A DNA stretch of 64,000 bases from Physcocola sp002396385 (GTDB taxonomy: Bacteria > Bacteroidota > Bacteroidia > Bacteroidales > Paludibacteraceae): NCBI GenBank assembly GCA_946535435.1, contig CAMNDM010000001.1:1-64000 (forward strand), written 5' to 3'. Shown here piece by piece: positions 27,514 to 36,699 of this stretch. The position numbers and the translations under genes are program-made. The notes beneath the pieces were generated by a model that was not told where the DNA came from, did not search any database, and worked only from the letters and a program-made list of their open reading frames with translations. The stretch's first letter is position 1, and every line of letters starts with the position of its first letter.

Positions 27514-27692
27514 GAAGACGGTTTCTCGAGAACTAGAGGTGAAGCCCTCCGACAACCACACACAAAATCGCCCGTCTGGAAGACGGTATCTCCATAACCG
27601 GGGGTGGAGCCCCCGGACACACGCATCACACACTGCCGTCTGGAAGACGGTACCTTGATAACTGTGGGTGAAGCCCACGGACACACGCATCA
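27514..27692. repeat. Hairpin repeat array 1 (short, partly decayed)
   Basis: Two clear units and one decayed unit. Each holds hairpin A (CCGTCTGGAAGACGG at 27572-27586 and 27636-27650), an 11-bp spacer, hairpin B (CCGGGGGTGGAGCCCCCGG at 27598-27616; a compensated variant at 27662-27680 where one G-C pair became T-A), then a CACACGCATCACAC-like spacer. It follows directly after the stop codon of the ATPase remnant on the other side. No protein is encoded. Confidence 0.85.
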
Positions 27693-27704
27693 CACCCGCC
27701 TATG

Positions 27705-27950
27705 CTAATACAACAGTCCGAACATCCATAACGGAATTCGGTTATGGTGTCCAATCTCGATTCCATCGACCGCCAGAAAACTGTCGGGCAAGTCCTTAAT
27801 CTGCTCAAAGTTCTTGCTTTTGCCTCCCACCTCGAACAAAAACCTGGCATCGACTTTAAAATCGCCTTTGACCGGATATCTGACCTCGTGGTTGACCGAC
27901 AACTGGTTATAGAAAAAGCATTCCCTCACAGTTCCAATCAGTATTGTTTA
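27705..27950 (-). pseudogene. Remnant 3' end of a DUF4143-type ATPase gene
   Basis: About 80 codons remain in frame (T-I-L-I-G-T-V-RECFFYNQL and on to IPLWMFGLLY, stop). The pattern RE-x-FF-x-NQL, then FEVGGK-x-K, then A-D-x-IE-x-G, then IPLWMFG-x-LY is typical of the C-terminus of Bacteroidetes AAA/DUF4143 ATPases. The ATPase domain is gone, and a stop codon lies just upstream. A second remnant of the same end lies at 33215. Confidence 0.75.
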
Positions 27951-28275
27951 TATACAAAAAAGGGGAACACAATATAAGTTTTTTTTTCGAAAAATGTCGC
28001 ATTATGATACACCCTCCAGCACTCCTACTCAACTGTCTGAAAGGCTGAACCCCGATAATCGCAGACGAACGTGTGCCTGTAAATAGACTTCCCACAGAAG
28101 CTGAACAGCAGACAAAGGACAAAAACAATTACTCTTTTTCATAAACGCATCTATTCGATTCTAAACTCGGTGTGCAACATTATAAAATATTTTTCATTTA
28201 ATAATACATCTTTTAAAGTTATAAATTCATTCTAAAGAATTATATCCAATCATATAAATACCACAGCAAAAAGAA
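27951..28275. other. Spacer without recognised content
   Basis: About 325 bp of AT-rich sequence. No credible gene, RNA or repeat unit was seen. It may contain further eroded ATPase sequence. Confidence 0.3.
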
Positions 28276-28298
28276 AGCCCTCACCAACTGGGAGGGCT
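28276..28298 (-). terminator. Carbonic anhydrase terminator
   Basis: AGCCCTC (28276-28282) pairs with GAGGGCT (28292-28298), followed by T-rich sequence on the minus strand. Confidence 0.65.
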
Positions 28299-28322
28299 CA
28301 TATCAAAATCCATACCGACCGG

Positions 28323-29048
28323 CTAGAATTCGACCATACCGGAATGCACATTATAATAGCCGGCTTTGACCACCAACTGTCCGTCGGCCACCCGCTTCTG
28401 TACTCGTTTGCTTGCAAGAATGCGGTCGACCTGCACTTTGGCGTTCAAACGCACAGCCACATCGAGGCTGTCTTTATGTCCCACATAGGGTTTAACGTCG
28501 TTACGGATAACCGACAGCAGTTCGTCGACCTTGCTCTCGTCGTCTCGTCCCGTTTCGGTAATAGCACCAGTCACACCCTCACACGACTCGTGTCCGAGTA
28601 CTACCACAGCCTTCACACCGAGGTGTTCAACAGCATAATCGACACTACCCATAACCACATCGTCGTTTACCGAGTTACCAGCGGTGCGGATTACAAAAAG
28701 GTCGCCTATACCCTGGTCAAACAACAACTCGACCGGAACACGCGAGTCGGAACACGCTATTACTGCGGCAAATGGTTGCTGTTGGGGTGCCGTGGCAGCA
28801 ACCCGCTTACGGTTGTGGTGCGGATTCAAGCAGCTGTCGGCCGCATAACGCCAGTTCCCTTCCACAAGGCGCCTCAAGGCCTCGTCTGGCGTCTTCACCG
28901 AATCTAACTGAACCTCTACGGCCTCCTTTCTAATCGCCTTTTCATTTTCATTGGCAGCAATTTCCGCCTGCTGGTGGCTTTCTATTGTCGAGCAGCCTAC
29001 GGTAAGAACAGCAGAAAGCGCCAACAACGACATTTTTCTTAACTCCAT
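28323..29048 (-). CDS. Exported beta-class carbonic anhydrase (lipoprotein)
   Basis: 241 aa from the ATG at 29048. The signal ends in the lipobox LTVGC, so the enzyme is probably a periplasmic lipoprotein. The beta-class zinc site is visible: CSDSRVP (Cys and Asp-Arg pair) and GHESC (His and Cys). It interconverts CO2 and bicarbonate. It follows folA after a gap of about 80 bp and has its own terminator. Confidence 0.88.
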   Translation of the reverse strand: MELRKMSLLALSAVLTVGCSTIESHQQAEIAANENEKAIRKEAVEVQLDSVKTPDEALRRLVEGNWRYAADSCLNPHHNRKRVAATAPQQQPFAAVIACSDSRVPVELLFDQGIGDLFVIRTAGNSVNDDVVMGSVDYAVEHLGVKAVVVLGHESCEGVTGAITETGRDDESKVDELLSVIRNDVKPYVGHKDSLDVAVRLNAKVQVDRILASKRVQKRVADGQLVVKAGYYNVHSGMVEF

Positions 29049-29126
29049 CTCTTTGTTTTTTTGAGCACGACAGAAGGATACAACAATCCTCCGTCGCAAT
29101 ACAACATTCTTTTTATAAACAGTTAT

Positions 29127-29621
29127 TTATTTCTTCCGTTCGTAATTTTGGAAACTATAGTCGAAATCGTTCTTTTCGTCAGCAAATCCGTGTGTCTCGC
29201 TGCAAAGTTGCCACTCGTTCCAGTCTATTTCGGGGAATTTCACATCTCCCTCTGCCTGCGTGTGTACTCTGGTCAGATACAGTTTGTCGGCTTTGGGCAA
29301 CAGCTGGGCATACACGCGTGCACCGCCAATCACAAACAGTTCCTCGCCGTCGGCAAGTTGCAGGTTTTCTAATTCGTCTAAGCCAGACAGCACTTCACAG
29401 CCGGGCACGTCGTCGGCAGTCAGGCTGCTGCTCAGCACCACATTGCGGCGGTTAGGCAACGGGCGTCCTATAGAAAGATAGGTGTTCTTGCCCATTAGAA
29501 TGGTGTGCCCCGTCGTTATCGCCTTAAAGCGTTTCATGTCGGCGCCAAGGTGCCATGGCAACCCATTTTCCTTGCCGATGATTCCGTTATCGGCGACGGC
29601 TACTATTATAGATATGGTCAT
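29127..29621 (-). CDS. folA: Dihydrofolate reductase
   Basis: 164 aa, normal length. It reduces dihydrofolate to tetrahydrofolate with NADPH. Motifs: N-terminal ISIIVAVADNGIIGKENGLPWHL, the acidic substrate-binding residue in DMKRFK, TILMGKNTY, and FVIGGARVYAQLL. It is 12 bp from rseP in the dxr-rseP-folA run. Confidence 0.94.
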   Translation of the reverse strand: MTISIIVAVADNGIIGKENGLPWHLGADMKRFKAITTGHTILMGKNTYLSIGRPLPNRRNVVLSSSLTADDVPGCEVLSGLDELENLQLADGEELFVIGGARVYAQLLPKADKLYLTRVHTQAEGDVKFPEIDWNEWQLCSETHGFADEKNDFDYSFQNYERKK

Positions 29622-29633
29622 TTTTCTAGATTT

Positions 29634-30950
29634 TTAATTAAACAGGTAACGGAAAGCATCGTTCAAATTAGAGTAAAGCATGAGGAACAGTAAGAACATC
29701 ATACCCGCCACTTGCGCCCTGATCAGAAATTTCTGACTCGGCTTCCTGCGGGTAACAATCTCATACAGTACAAACAGTATATGTCCACCATCTAACGCCG
29801 GTATTGGCAACACATTACCCACCGCAAGAATGACCGACAAGAATGCCGTCATACTCCAAAACACTTCTGCTGAGAAGGTCTCCGGATAAAGGTGCGCCAA
29901 AGTTCCGAATCCGCCCACACTGGATACGCCCTCTGGGGTAAATACGTACTTCAAGTCACCGGCATAATTGGTAAGTTTCTTTATGGCACGTCCCACTCCT
30001 ACCGGCACACTCTCAAACAAGCCGTAGTTTCTGGTTTGGAGATGGTACATCTTGTCCACACCACGCAAGAACACGCCTATCATCCCATCTTTGTTCGGAC
30101 TGATTTTTTGGTTAACGGTATCGCTTCCGCGCACAATTGTGAGGTCGAGAGCTTTGTCCGGATTGTTGTGGAAAGTCACAGACACCTCGCTCCGGCTCAT
30201 TGGCATTCCGTTAACAGCCACTACCCTGTCACCGGGACGCAATCCGGCCTCATCGGCTGGCATTTTTTTCATTACACTGTCAACAACAAACGGGATACGG
30301 TAGTCCGCAAAACCTTTCTGTTCTTTCAACAGCTGCCGCATAAAGTCACCCGGCATCACTATACGGACTTCTTTCCCGTCACGACGGACAGTAACCGTTT
30401 CGGCATCCAACAGAAGTCGGAAATTCTCCTCGTCGTATGTGACCAGTTTGGTGGTGTCGGCCCGCAACAAGATATCCCCATCGCGGAAACCCGCCTTTTT
30501 GGCCACTTCGCTAAACTGCATACCCTCTTCCACCGCATCTATAGGCAGATAGGTGTCGCCATAATTGTAAGTCAATCCCGAATAGATGACGATGGCGGCA
30601 AGCAGGTTGAACAACACGCCGCCTAACATTACTAACAGACGCTGCCATGCGGGGTGCGCACGGAACTCCCACGGCTCTGCCGGTTTGCCCATTTGGTCGG
30701 TGTCAAGGCTTTCGTCTATCATACCCGATATTTTCACATATCCGCCAAGCGGCAACCACCCAATTCCGTAGTCCGTATCCGATTTCTTCGGCTTGAAGTG
30801 GAACAGCGTAAACCACGGATCGAAGAACAACCGGAATTTCTCGACCCTGATCTTAAAGAGTTTGGCAAACAAAAAGTGTCCGAACTCATGAACAAATACC
30901 AATAGCGCAAGGCTGGCTATCAGCTGTAATATAACGGTTAAAGTACCCAT
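29634..30950 (-). CDS. rseP: RseP-type site-2 membrane metalloprotease
   Basis: 438 aa. It cleaves transmembrane segments of regulatory proteins. The zinc motif HEFGH (His21-His25) lies in the first membrane helix; a PDZ domain occupies about residues 205-290 (KKMPADEAGLRPGDRVVAVNGMP); the second active-site element is NVLPIPALDGGH near the C-terminus. It is 12 bp from dxr, a pairing widespread in bacteria. Confidence 0.92.
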   Translation of the reverse strand: MGTLTVILQLIASLALLVFVHEFGHFLFAKLFKIRVEKFRLFFDPWFTLFHFKPKKSDTDYGIGWLPLGGYVKISGMIDESLDTDQMGKPAEPWEFRAHPAWQRLLVMLGGVLFNLLAAIVIYSGLTYNYGDTYLPIDAVEEGMQFSEVAKKAGFRDGDILLRADTTKLVTYDEENFRLLLDAETVTVRRDGKEVRIVMPGDFMRQLLKEQKGFADYRIPFVVDSVMKKMPADEAGLRPGDRVVAVNGMPMSRSEVSVTFHNNPDKALDLTIVRGSDTVNQKISPNKDGMIGVFLRGVDKMYHLQTRNYGLFESVPVGVGRAIKKLTNYAGDLKYVFTPEGVSSVGGFGTLAHLYPETFSAEVFWSMTAFLSVILAVGNVLPIPALDGGHILFVLYEIVTRRKPSQKFLIRAQVAGMMFLLFLMLYSNLNDAFRYLFN

Positions 30951-30962
30951 TCAACGATATAT

Positions 30963-32117
30963 TTACACCAACGATTCGGCAATTCTGCGCGCCTCGCGGT
31001 TGGTTTCAACAAATTGCTCTAAACAGTAAGGTTGCGGAATAAACGTCGCTTTGTGCATGGTTTCCTCCACCAGTTCCGCCATCCGTAAGAACCCTATCTT
31101 CTTCTCGAGGAATGCACTGATGGCCACCTCGTTCGCCGCGTTCATAATGCACGCCATATTACCCCCTCTGTCAAGGGCATCGTAAGCCAATTGCAGGCTG
31201 TGGAACACCTTCACATCTGGTTTCTCGAACGTAAGGTTCGGATATGCCCCGAAATCGAGACGCGGGAACGCCGACTTCACACGGTCGGGGTAGGTAAAAG
31301 CATACTGTATAGGCAGGCGCATGTCGGGCACTCCCAACTGCGCTTTTACAGTTCCGTCTTCAAACTGCACGGCACTGTGCACCACACTCTGCGGGTGAAC
31401 GAGCACCTCAATCTGTTCGGCCGACACGTCGAACAGCCAGCGGGCTTCTATCACCTCATAGCCCTTGTTCATCATATTGGCCGAGGCGATGGTAATGCGT
31501 GCGCCCATATCCCAACTAGGGTGTTTCAGCGCCATTTCGGGAGTTGCGATTGCCAAAAAGTCGCGGTCTTTACCCCGGAACGGACCACCAGAAGCCGTTA
31601 GCAAGATTTTCTCTATCCGATTCTGCTCTTCGCCCTGCAGGCATTGGAAAATAGCCGAATGCTCTGAGTCGACCGGTATAATCGACACATTATGCTGCTT
31701 GCAGAGTTTGGTAACCAGTTCGCCGGCAACCACCATAGTTTCCTTATTGGCAAGCGCTATGGTTTTACCCGCCTTAATGGCTTCGAGTGTAGGTTCCAGG
31801 CCCGCATAACCGATCAGGGCCGTCAGCACCATATCGACGCCATCCATAGCCGCAACCGTTTTCACAGCGTCAGTTCCTCCCATCACCGCCACCGGCAGTC
31901 CGTCCAAGGCCTCTTTCACAGTCTCGTAGTGTACGTCGTTGGCCATAACCACCACTTTCGGAAGGTACCGTTTAGCCTGTTGCACCAACAAGTCGACATT
32001 GTTGTAGCCCGTTATAGCCACAAGTTCGAACCTATCAGGCTGACGCTCAATAACGTCAAGAGCCTGAGTTCCAATAGAGCCGGTAGAACCCAGCACCACT
32101 ATTCGTTTCTTCTCCAT
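30963..32117 (-). CDS. dxr: 1-Deoxy-D-xylulose-5-phosphate reductoisomerase
   Basis: 384 aa. It makes methylerythritol phosphate for isoprenoid synthesis. NADPH site GSTGSIGTQ at the N-terminus; metal-site region PVDSEHSAIFQ; substrate loop LTASGGPFRG; catalytic region HPSWDMGARITIASANMMNKG. It is the first gene of dxr-rseP-folA. A TAAATTTG box lies at 32171-32164 on the minus strand. Confidence 0.95.
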   Translation of the reverse strand: MEKKRIVVLGSTGSIGTQALDVIERQPDRFELVAITGYNNVDLLVQQAKRYLPKVVVMANDVHYETVKEALDGLPVAVMGGTDAVKTVAAMDGVDMVLTALIGYAGLEPTLEAIKAGKTIALANKETMVVAGELVTKLCKQHNVSIIPVDSEHSAIFQCLQGEEQNRIEKILLTASGGPFRGKDRDFLAIATPEMALKHPSWDMGARITIASANMMNKGYEVIEARWLFDVSAEQIEVLVHPQSVVHSAVQFEDGTVKAQLGVPDMRLPIQYAFTYPDRVKSAFPRLDFGAYPNLTFEKPDVKVFHSLQLAYDALDRGGNMACIMNAANEVAISAFLEKKIGFLRMAELVEETMHKATFIPQPYCLEQFVETNREARRIAESLV

Positions 32118-32372
32118 CAGTAAATTTTCTATCCACCAGCGGGCTCACCCACTTTTCGAATAACAAATTTAATAAAATTAAATGGTTTTCAGGCTTATTC
32201 CTAAGCCTTTCCTTTTTTTGTTGCCACAACTCTAGAAACGAACCGACCTCAAACGCTCCCTTGCAACAGATAAATCAGGTAACGTGATGACACGAAAAAG
32301 CACAGCTTGCGCTATGTTACGGACACAAATTGCCCATACACGGTTTTTCACAGATATGGTCGACAAAACAAC

Positions 32373-33175
32373 CCGTCTAGAAGGCAGTACCTCCATAACC
32401 GGGGGTGGAGCCCCCGGAGACACGCACCACACCTTGCTGCCTGGAAGGCAGTACATCAATAACCGGGTATGTGAAACGCAAGCACGGGAAAAACACTCGC
32501 ACCACCCGTCTGGAAGACGGTATCTCAGTAACCGGGGGTGAAGCCCCCGGACACACACAACTCTCCGTCTGGAAGACGGTATCTCGATAACCTGGGGTGA
32601 AGCCCTCGGAGACACGCACCACACCTTGCTGCCTGGAAGGCAGTACCTCCATAACCAGTATGTGAAACGCGTGCACGGAAAGCACACTCAAGCCCTCCGT
32701 CTGGAAGACGGTATCTCCATAACCGGGGGTGAAGCCCCCGGAGACACGCACCACACCTTGCTGCCTGGAAGGCAGTACATCAACAACCGGGTATGTGGAA
32801 CGCAAGCACGGAAAAAACACTCGCACACACCCGTCTGGAAGACGGTATCTCCATAACCGGGGGTGGAACCCTCGGCCAAGCACACTCAAGCCCTCCCGTC
32901 TGGAAGACGGTATCTTGATAACCGGGGGTGAAGCCCCCGGAGACACGCACCACACCTTGCTGCCTGGAAGGCAGTACATCAATAACCGGGTATATGGAAC
33001 GCAAGCACGGAAAAAACACTCGCACCACCCGTCTGGAATACGGTATCTCCATAACCGGGGGTGGAACCCCCGGACCAGCACACACAACCCTCCGTCTGGA
33101 AGACGGTACCTCAGTAACCGGGGGTGAAGCCCCCGGGCAGACGCACCACACCCTGCTGCCTGGAAGGCAGTACCC
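32373..33175. repeat. Hairpin repeat array 2 (largest)
   Basis: About 800 bp of interleaved hairpins. Type A (CCGTCTGGAAGACGG) starts at 32506, 32565, 32697, 32831, 32896, 33029 (one arm mutated) and 33092. A hybrid at 32373-32387 has the left arm of A and the right arm of C. Type B (CCGGGGGTGRAGCCCCCGG) follows each A after about 11 bp. Type C (CTGCCTGGAAGGCAG) starts at 32437, 32629, 32761, 32960 and 33156, and is usually followed by a 50-bp spacer containing ATAACCGGGTATGTG. A and C differ at two stem pairs, both compensated. Unit lengths (about 59-66 and 131-135 bp) shift the reading frame, so the open frames across it are not genes. Confidence 0.9.
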
Positions 33176-33214
33176 AGAAAATCTAAAAAAAGTTGTAACC
33201 TCATATGCCCACTT

Positions 33215-33420
33215 ATACTAATACAACAGTCCGAACATCCATAACGGTATTCGGTTATGGTGGCTCATTTCAATTCCATCAACCGCCAGATAACTGTCGG
33301 GCAACTCTTTAAGCTGTTCAATGTTTTTGTTTTTCCCCCCATCTCGAACAAATACTTGGCATCAACTCAGCCACGAGACATTGCGTTCAAAGCTACCTTT
33401 GATATTAAAAAAATCGTATG
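33215..33420 (-). pseudogene. Second remnant 3' end of a DUF4143-type ATPase gene
   Basis: The last 35 bases before the stop codon (ending IPLWMFGLLY) are nearly the same as in the remnant at 27705. Upstream, the same protein pattern continues as LPDSYLAVDGIE, but a one-base loss at the G/A-rich run near 33330-33340 shifts the frame before YLFEMGG. Everything further upstream is lost. The hairpin array ends about 40 bp beyond the stop codon. Confidence 0.7.
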
Positions 33421-33550
33421 AACAATATTCTTCAGAAAGTAACACATACAATAAAAATTTTATTTTTTGTCATTCCAAGCACAATTTCAAGCAGATAAAG
33501 CGCCCTTATAATTTATAATCAAACAAAAAGATTAATTTTCCCATTTATTA

Positions 33551-33584
33551 TTTTTGATTAATTCTAATAATATATTTATCTTTG
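33551..33584 (+). promoter_or_regulatory. Promoter of the lipoprotein C10 peptidase gene
   Basis: TTTTTG (33551-33556), a 20-nt gap, TATCTTTG (33577-33584). A strong match, implying a 5' leader of about 120 nt. The 33421-33550 stretch upstream is AT-rich and otherwise empty. Confidence 0.7.
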
Positions 33585-33713
33585 CCATATCAAGCTATTA
33601 AAAAAATGCAACATATTCTATATAAGCAATTTATTTTCAAGTCAATCATAAGTTAAGCAGTCACATATGGTTGATTATTATTCATTGACTGCATTGTTTT
33701 TATTATAATTACA

Positions 33714-35027
33714 ATGAGAAAGTATTGTTTTTCTTTGCTAGTACTATCATCTCTGTTCTTGTACTCTTGTCAAGATAAAGAAGAATGTACTTCAATCAAG
33801 TCGCAACCAAAGGCTTCAACAGCCTCTTGCAACATCAAGGCTCTTTATTCCAGCAACCACAAAATCAAACAAAACGAGGCCGAACAGTACGCTATCGACG
33901 CGTTGACTGCTGCCAACAAAAATGGTTTGAAAAGTGGCAAAGCACTCAAAGTTGGGAAAGTAGAGGCTTTCATTACCAGCAACTCACTCCGTTTCAACCT
34001 TGCTAGTTCCATTTCCGACACACTCGCATATATTGTTAACTTTGCCGATAGTGCCGGTTTTGCTTATGTTGCCGCCGACGACCGTGTCGTTTATCCTGTA
34101 CTTGCGTTCTTTGAAAACACCAATATCGACAAACAGACTATTAGTTCTAAGCCAGAGCTAGCTTATATGATTGAAAGGACGAACAACTACATCGCCAACG
34201 CTATCAACTCATTCGAAGAGAACAAAGACGCATTCCTGGCTCAAGTTGAGAAAGCCGAAAAAGAGGGTTCTTTCAGCAAGTTACAACTCCGTGCTTCTAG
34301 CTCTTCTACCATCACCGACGTAATGACACCACTCATCACTACCACTTGGGGACAGGGTTCATACTATAACGGAGAATGCGGACAGTGTACCACTCCTGGC
34401 TGTACGAACAAAGCCGTCACCGGCTGTGCCGCGACCGCATTCTCGCAGATTCTTAATGTGTTCAGATATCCTGCTGTTATCAATGGTACTACCATCAGTT
34501 GGAACACCATTAACAGTACCTCTACTTCTTCTGTCGCACAAATGGTTAGAAAAAAGAACACTGCCATTCTTATGAAGAACGTCGCTATCGCTCTTGGTAC
34601 TGACTTTCATTGTGGCGCACATGGCGGCAGCGGTGCTAATCCAGAAATGGTCACCTACTGGAGTAACAATAATGGATTTGTCGCTCAATCGTCTGAATAC
34701 GATTGGACCAACGTTAAAAACTTCATGAGAAGTTACAACAAGCCTGTATTTATTTATGGTTATGCGACTGAAGGAGGACACGGTTGGGCACAAGACGGAT
34801 ATCGTACTATGACGATCAACATTCCTATTGCCATCATTGGTAAAACTATCAAACATAAGTTCAACATCGACTTTGTCCACAACAACTGGGGTTGGGAAGG
34901 CAATTGTAACGGGTACTTCATTAGCGGTTCTTTCGACACTCAGAACGCTCAGAGTTACGATAGCAACAGCCATTCTGCCAGCTATAATTTCGAATCTGGC
35001 GTACACGCTATTACCATCAGACGCTGA
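33714..35027 (+). CDS. C10 family cysteine peptidase, lipoprotein form
   Basis: 437 aa. The signal ends in LYSC (Cys19), so this C10 enzyme is lipid-anchored, unlike the type IX-exported one at 11807. A Spi-like prodomain covers about 50-190. The catalytic Cys is about residue 238 in VTGCAATAFSQIL, His is in GGHGWAQDGYR (about 358), and HNNWGWEGNCNGYF supplies the Asn/Trp region. Extra cysteines (ECGQCTTPGC) just before the active site are unusual. There is no T9SS tail. Substrate unknown; C10 relatives include streptopain and the Bacteroides fragilis Bfp proteases. Confidence 0.87.
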   Translation: MRKYCFSLLVLSSLFLYSCQDKEECTSIKSQPKASTASCNIKALYSSNHKIKQNEAEQYAIDALTAANKNGLKSGKALKVGKVEAFITSNSLRFNLASSISDTLAYIVNFADSAGFAYVAADDRVVYPVLAFFENTNIDKQTISSKPELAYMIERTNNYIANAINSFEENKDAFLAQVEKAEKEGSFSKLQLRASSSSTITDVMTPLITTTWGQGSYYNGECGQCTTPGCTNKAVTGCAATAFSQILNVFRYPAVINGTTISWNTINSTSTSSVAQMVRKKNTAILMKNVAIALGTDFHCGAHGGSGANPEMVTYWSNNNGFVAQSSEYDWTNVKNFMRSYNKPVFIYGYATEGGHGWAQDGYRTMTINIPIAIIGKTIKHKFNIDFVHNNWGWEGNCNGYFISGSFDTQNAQSYDSNSHSASYNFESGVHAITIRR

Positions 35028-35050
35028 TCTCGCGCATTAAATGTAAAAAA

Positions 35051-35095
35051 AAGCCGGATGCGACAAGGCTCTTGCCTTTGCATCCGGCTTTCTCG
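35051..35095. terminator. Strong terminator between the C10 peptidase gene and the defence operon
   Basis: AAGCCGGATGC (35051-35061) pairs with GCATCCGGCTT (35080-35090); an inner AAGGC/GCCTT helix sits in the loop. It lies between converging transcripts and can act on both. Confidence 0.85.
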
Positions 35096-35124
35096 TTTGC
35101 AGATGTTTCCTTTTGACGTTTTTC

Positions 35125-36690
35125 TCACACCACTCTGTTTGCCATAAACTTCTTCCATTTCTTGCCAAAACCGAGGGTAAAGGCGTCTTGGTTTTTCAAG
35201 ATCACCTCGCCCTTCTGCAAACCCGATATAGCCTCTTTCAATTCCTTGAACTCGTTGCCGTTCACACCGAACAGGTCTTTCAGCACGCCGTCGGCTATGG
35301 TCTGCTGTTTCATGATGAGCGGATATTGCGCATTGGCGTAGAAGTCGAAATAGTCGCTCTTGAAGTCGGCCATATTCTGGGTGGCGAGTATGATGCTCAA
35401 CCCTTTGTTTCGTCCCTCGGCTATCAGGCGGCGCAGCGGCGCGTTGTCGAACGAGAGCATGTGGTGCGCCTCGTCAATGATGGAGAAGTGCCGAATCTGT
35501 ATGCGTTCGTCGCTCATGGCCTGCTTTTCCAAGCGCTCGTAAATGTTGTTCATCTTCGACATCAGAAAGTAGACGATGGCCTTGGCCAAAGGGCCGTTTT
35601 GCGGAAAACGGTCCAGTTTCACAATGTAGCTGCCATTCACCAGGTCTATCTGGTCCTTGTCGGCAAATATATGGCTTCGGACCAACTGGTTCAGCACCGA
35701 GGTGATGCTGTCTTCCTTGTCGTTATCGCCCAGTTGCCTGCGATATTCTTCCAGCAGCGTCTGGAACGTAATCGGCGCCCCATGGGTCTTTCTGTAGCAC
35801 GCTATAATAGCCTCGCTCAGGCGGTTACTCATATTGGCGCTGATGTTAGTACGGTCAAGCGAGCAGAATGCTGTCGCCATCTCGGTCGAATAGAGGTTGA
35901 TTTCGTTGACGGGTTGGTTGGTAAAGTCCTTGAACGGGGTCACCGGTATGGGTTTGCCCATAGGGTCGAGTATCGCACTGCGGTTCACCTCCAGCAGGCG
36001 CAACCATTGTGCGTTGGCCGGGTCGGAATACTCGCCTTTGTAGTCAAACAACAGGAAGTTGACCGGATAGCGGGTCTCGACGCTCAGCGCACGGAACTGG
36101 CTCATCAGCGCCATCAGCAGGTTGGTCTTGCCCGAGCCCGTGGCTCCAGCTACCAGAATCTGCGAGTTGCTGATGCTACGGCTGTTAATGTCAATCACGG
36201 CATCCATATCGCCGTTGTAGTTCCCAACCACCAGGTTCAGTTTCGGTATCTCGCCAAAGGTAGAATGCGACGGCACTGCATGCAGCAACGCCTCCAAATG
36301 GTCGCCCTGCAGCAAGAAGTCTCTACCCCTGAGCATCTCATAAGCCAGAATATGCGACAACAATATGTTGTCTTTCCAGTCTATCCCGTATGCGTTGTAG
36401 CGGAGTTTCAGCAGTGCGGAATAGAGCGATTTCTCTCGTGCAAAAAGCGTGGCATAAATCTGGTTAGTCGAGTTCTTTATCTTTCTCACCGCCTCCATGT
36501 CCCGCTCTCCTTTTTGCGATAGCCCGGCCAACAGGCAGATACGCATAACGGCATTGTTACTTATGTTCACCTGCAAATCTTCGGCCGCCTCTTTTCCTAA
36601 GTTTATCCGATTGTCTATTTTGTCGCGCAGTTCTTCCAAATCATCCATCAGACGTTCGGCCTGCCTCAAATTATCGAATGATATTTCCAT
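35125..36690 (-). CDS. DndE-like domain fused to a HerA-type ATPase
   Basis: 521 aa. Residues about 40-130 resemble DndE of DNA phosphorothioation systems (AVMRICLLAGLS, then SLYSALLKLRYNAYGI, then the AYEMLRGRDFLL end). The rest is a HerA/FtsK-like motor: Walker A AGATGSGKTN (about 181-190), LLFDYKGEY, Walker B SIIDEAHHML (about 398), and an arginine-rich segment RRLIAEGRNKG followed by LSIILATQN. It is the last gene of the five-gene operon, 9 bp after the DndD-like gene. I infer a DNA translocase recruited to nicked or modified DNA through the DndE part. No dndB or dndC lies nearby. Confidence 0.75.
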   Translation of the reverse strand: MEISFDNLRQAERLMDDLEELRDKIDNRINLGKEAAEDLQVNISNNAVMRICLLAGLSQKGERDMEAVRKIKNSTNQIYATLFAREKSLYSALLKLRYNAYGIDWKDNILLSHILAYEMLRGRDFLLQGDHLEALLHAVPSHSTFGEIPKLNLVVGNYNGDMDAVIDINSRSISNSQILVAGATGSGKTNLLMALMSQFRALSVETRYPVNFLLFDYKGEYSDPANAQWLRLLEVNRSAILDPMGKPIPVTPFKDFTNQPVNEINLYSTEMATAFCSLDRTNISANMSNRLSEAIIACYRKTHGAPITFQTLLEEYRRQLGDNDKEDSITSVLNQLVRSHIFADKDQIDLVNGSYIVKLDRFPQNGPLAKAIVYFLMSKMNNIYERLEKQAMSDERIQIRHFSIIDEAHHMLSFDNAPLRRLIAEGRNKGLSIILATQNMADFKSDYFDFYANAQYPLIMKQQTIADGVLKDLFGVNGNEFKELKEAISGLQKGEVILKNQDAFTLGFGKKWKKFMANRVV

Positions 36691-36699
36691 AAGCCTTCT

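Noticed and set aside
32284..33221. Several open reading frames of 60-275 codons across hairpin arrays 2 and 3, on both strands
   Set aside because: They only reflect low stop-codon density in GC-rich repeats. The repeat period is not a multiple of three, the frames overlap on both strands, and no start signals or known domains occur.
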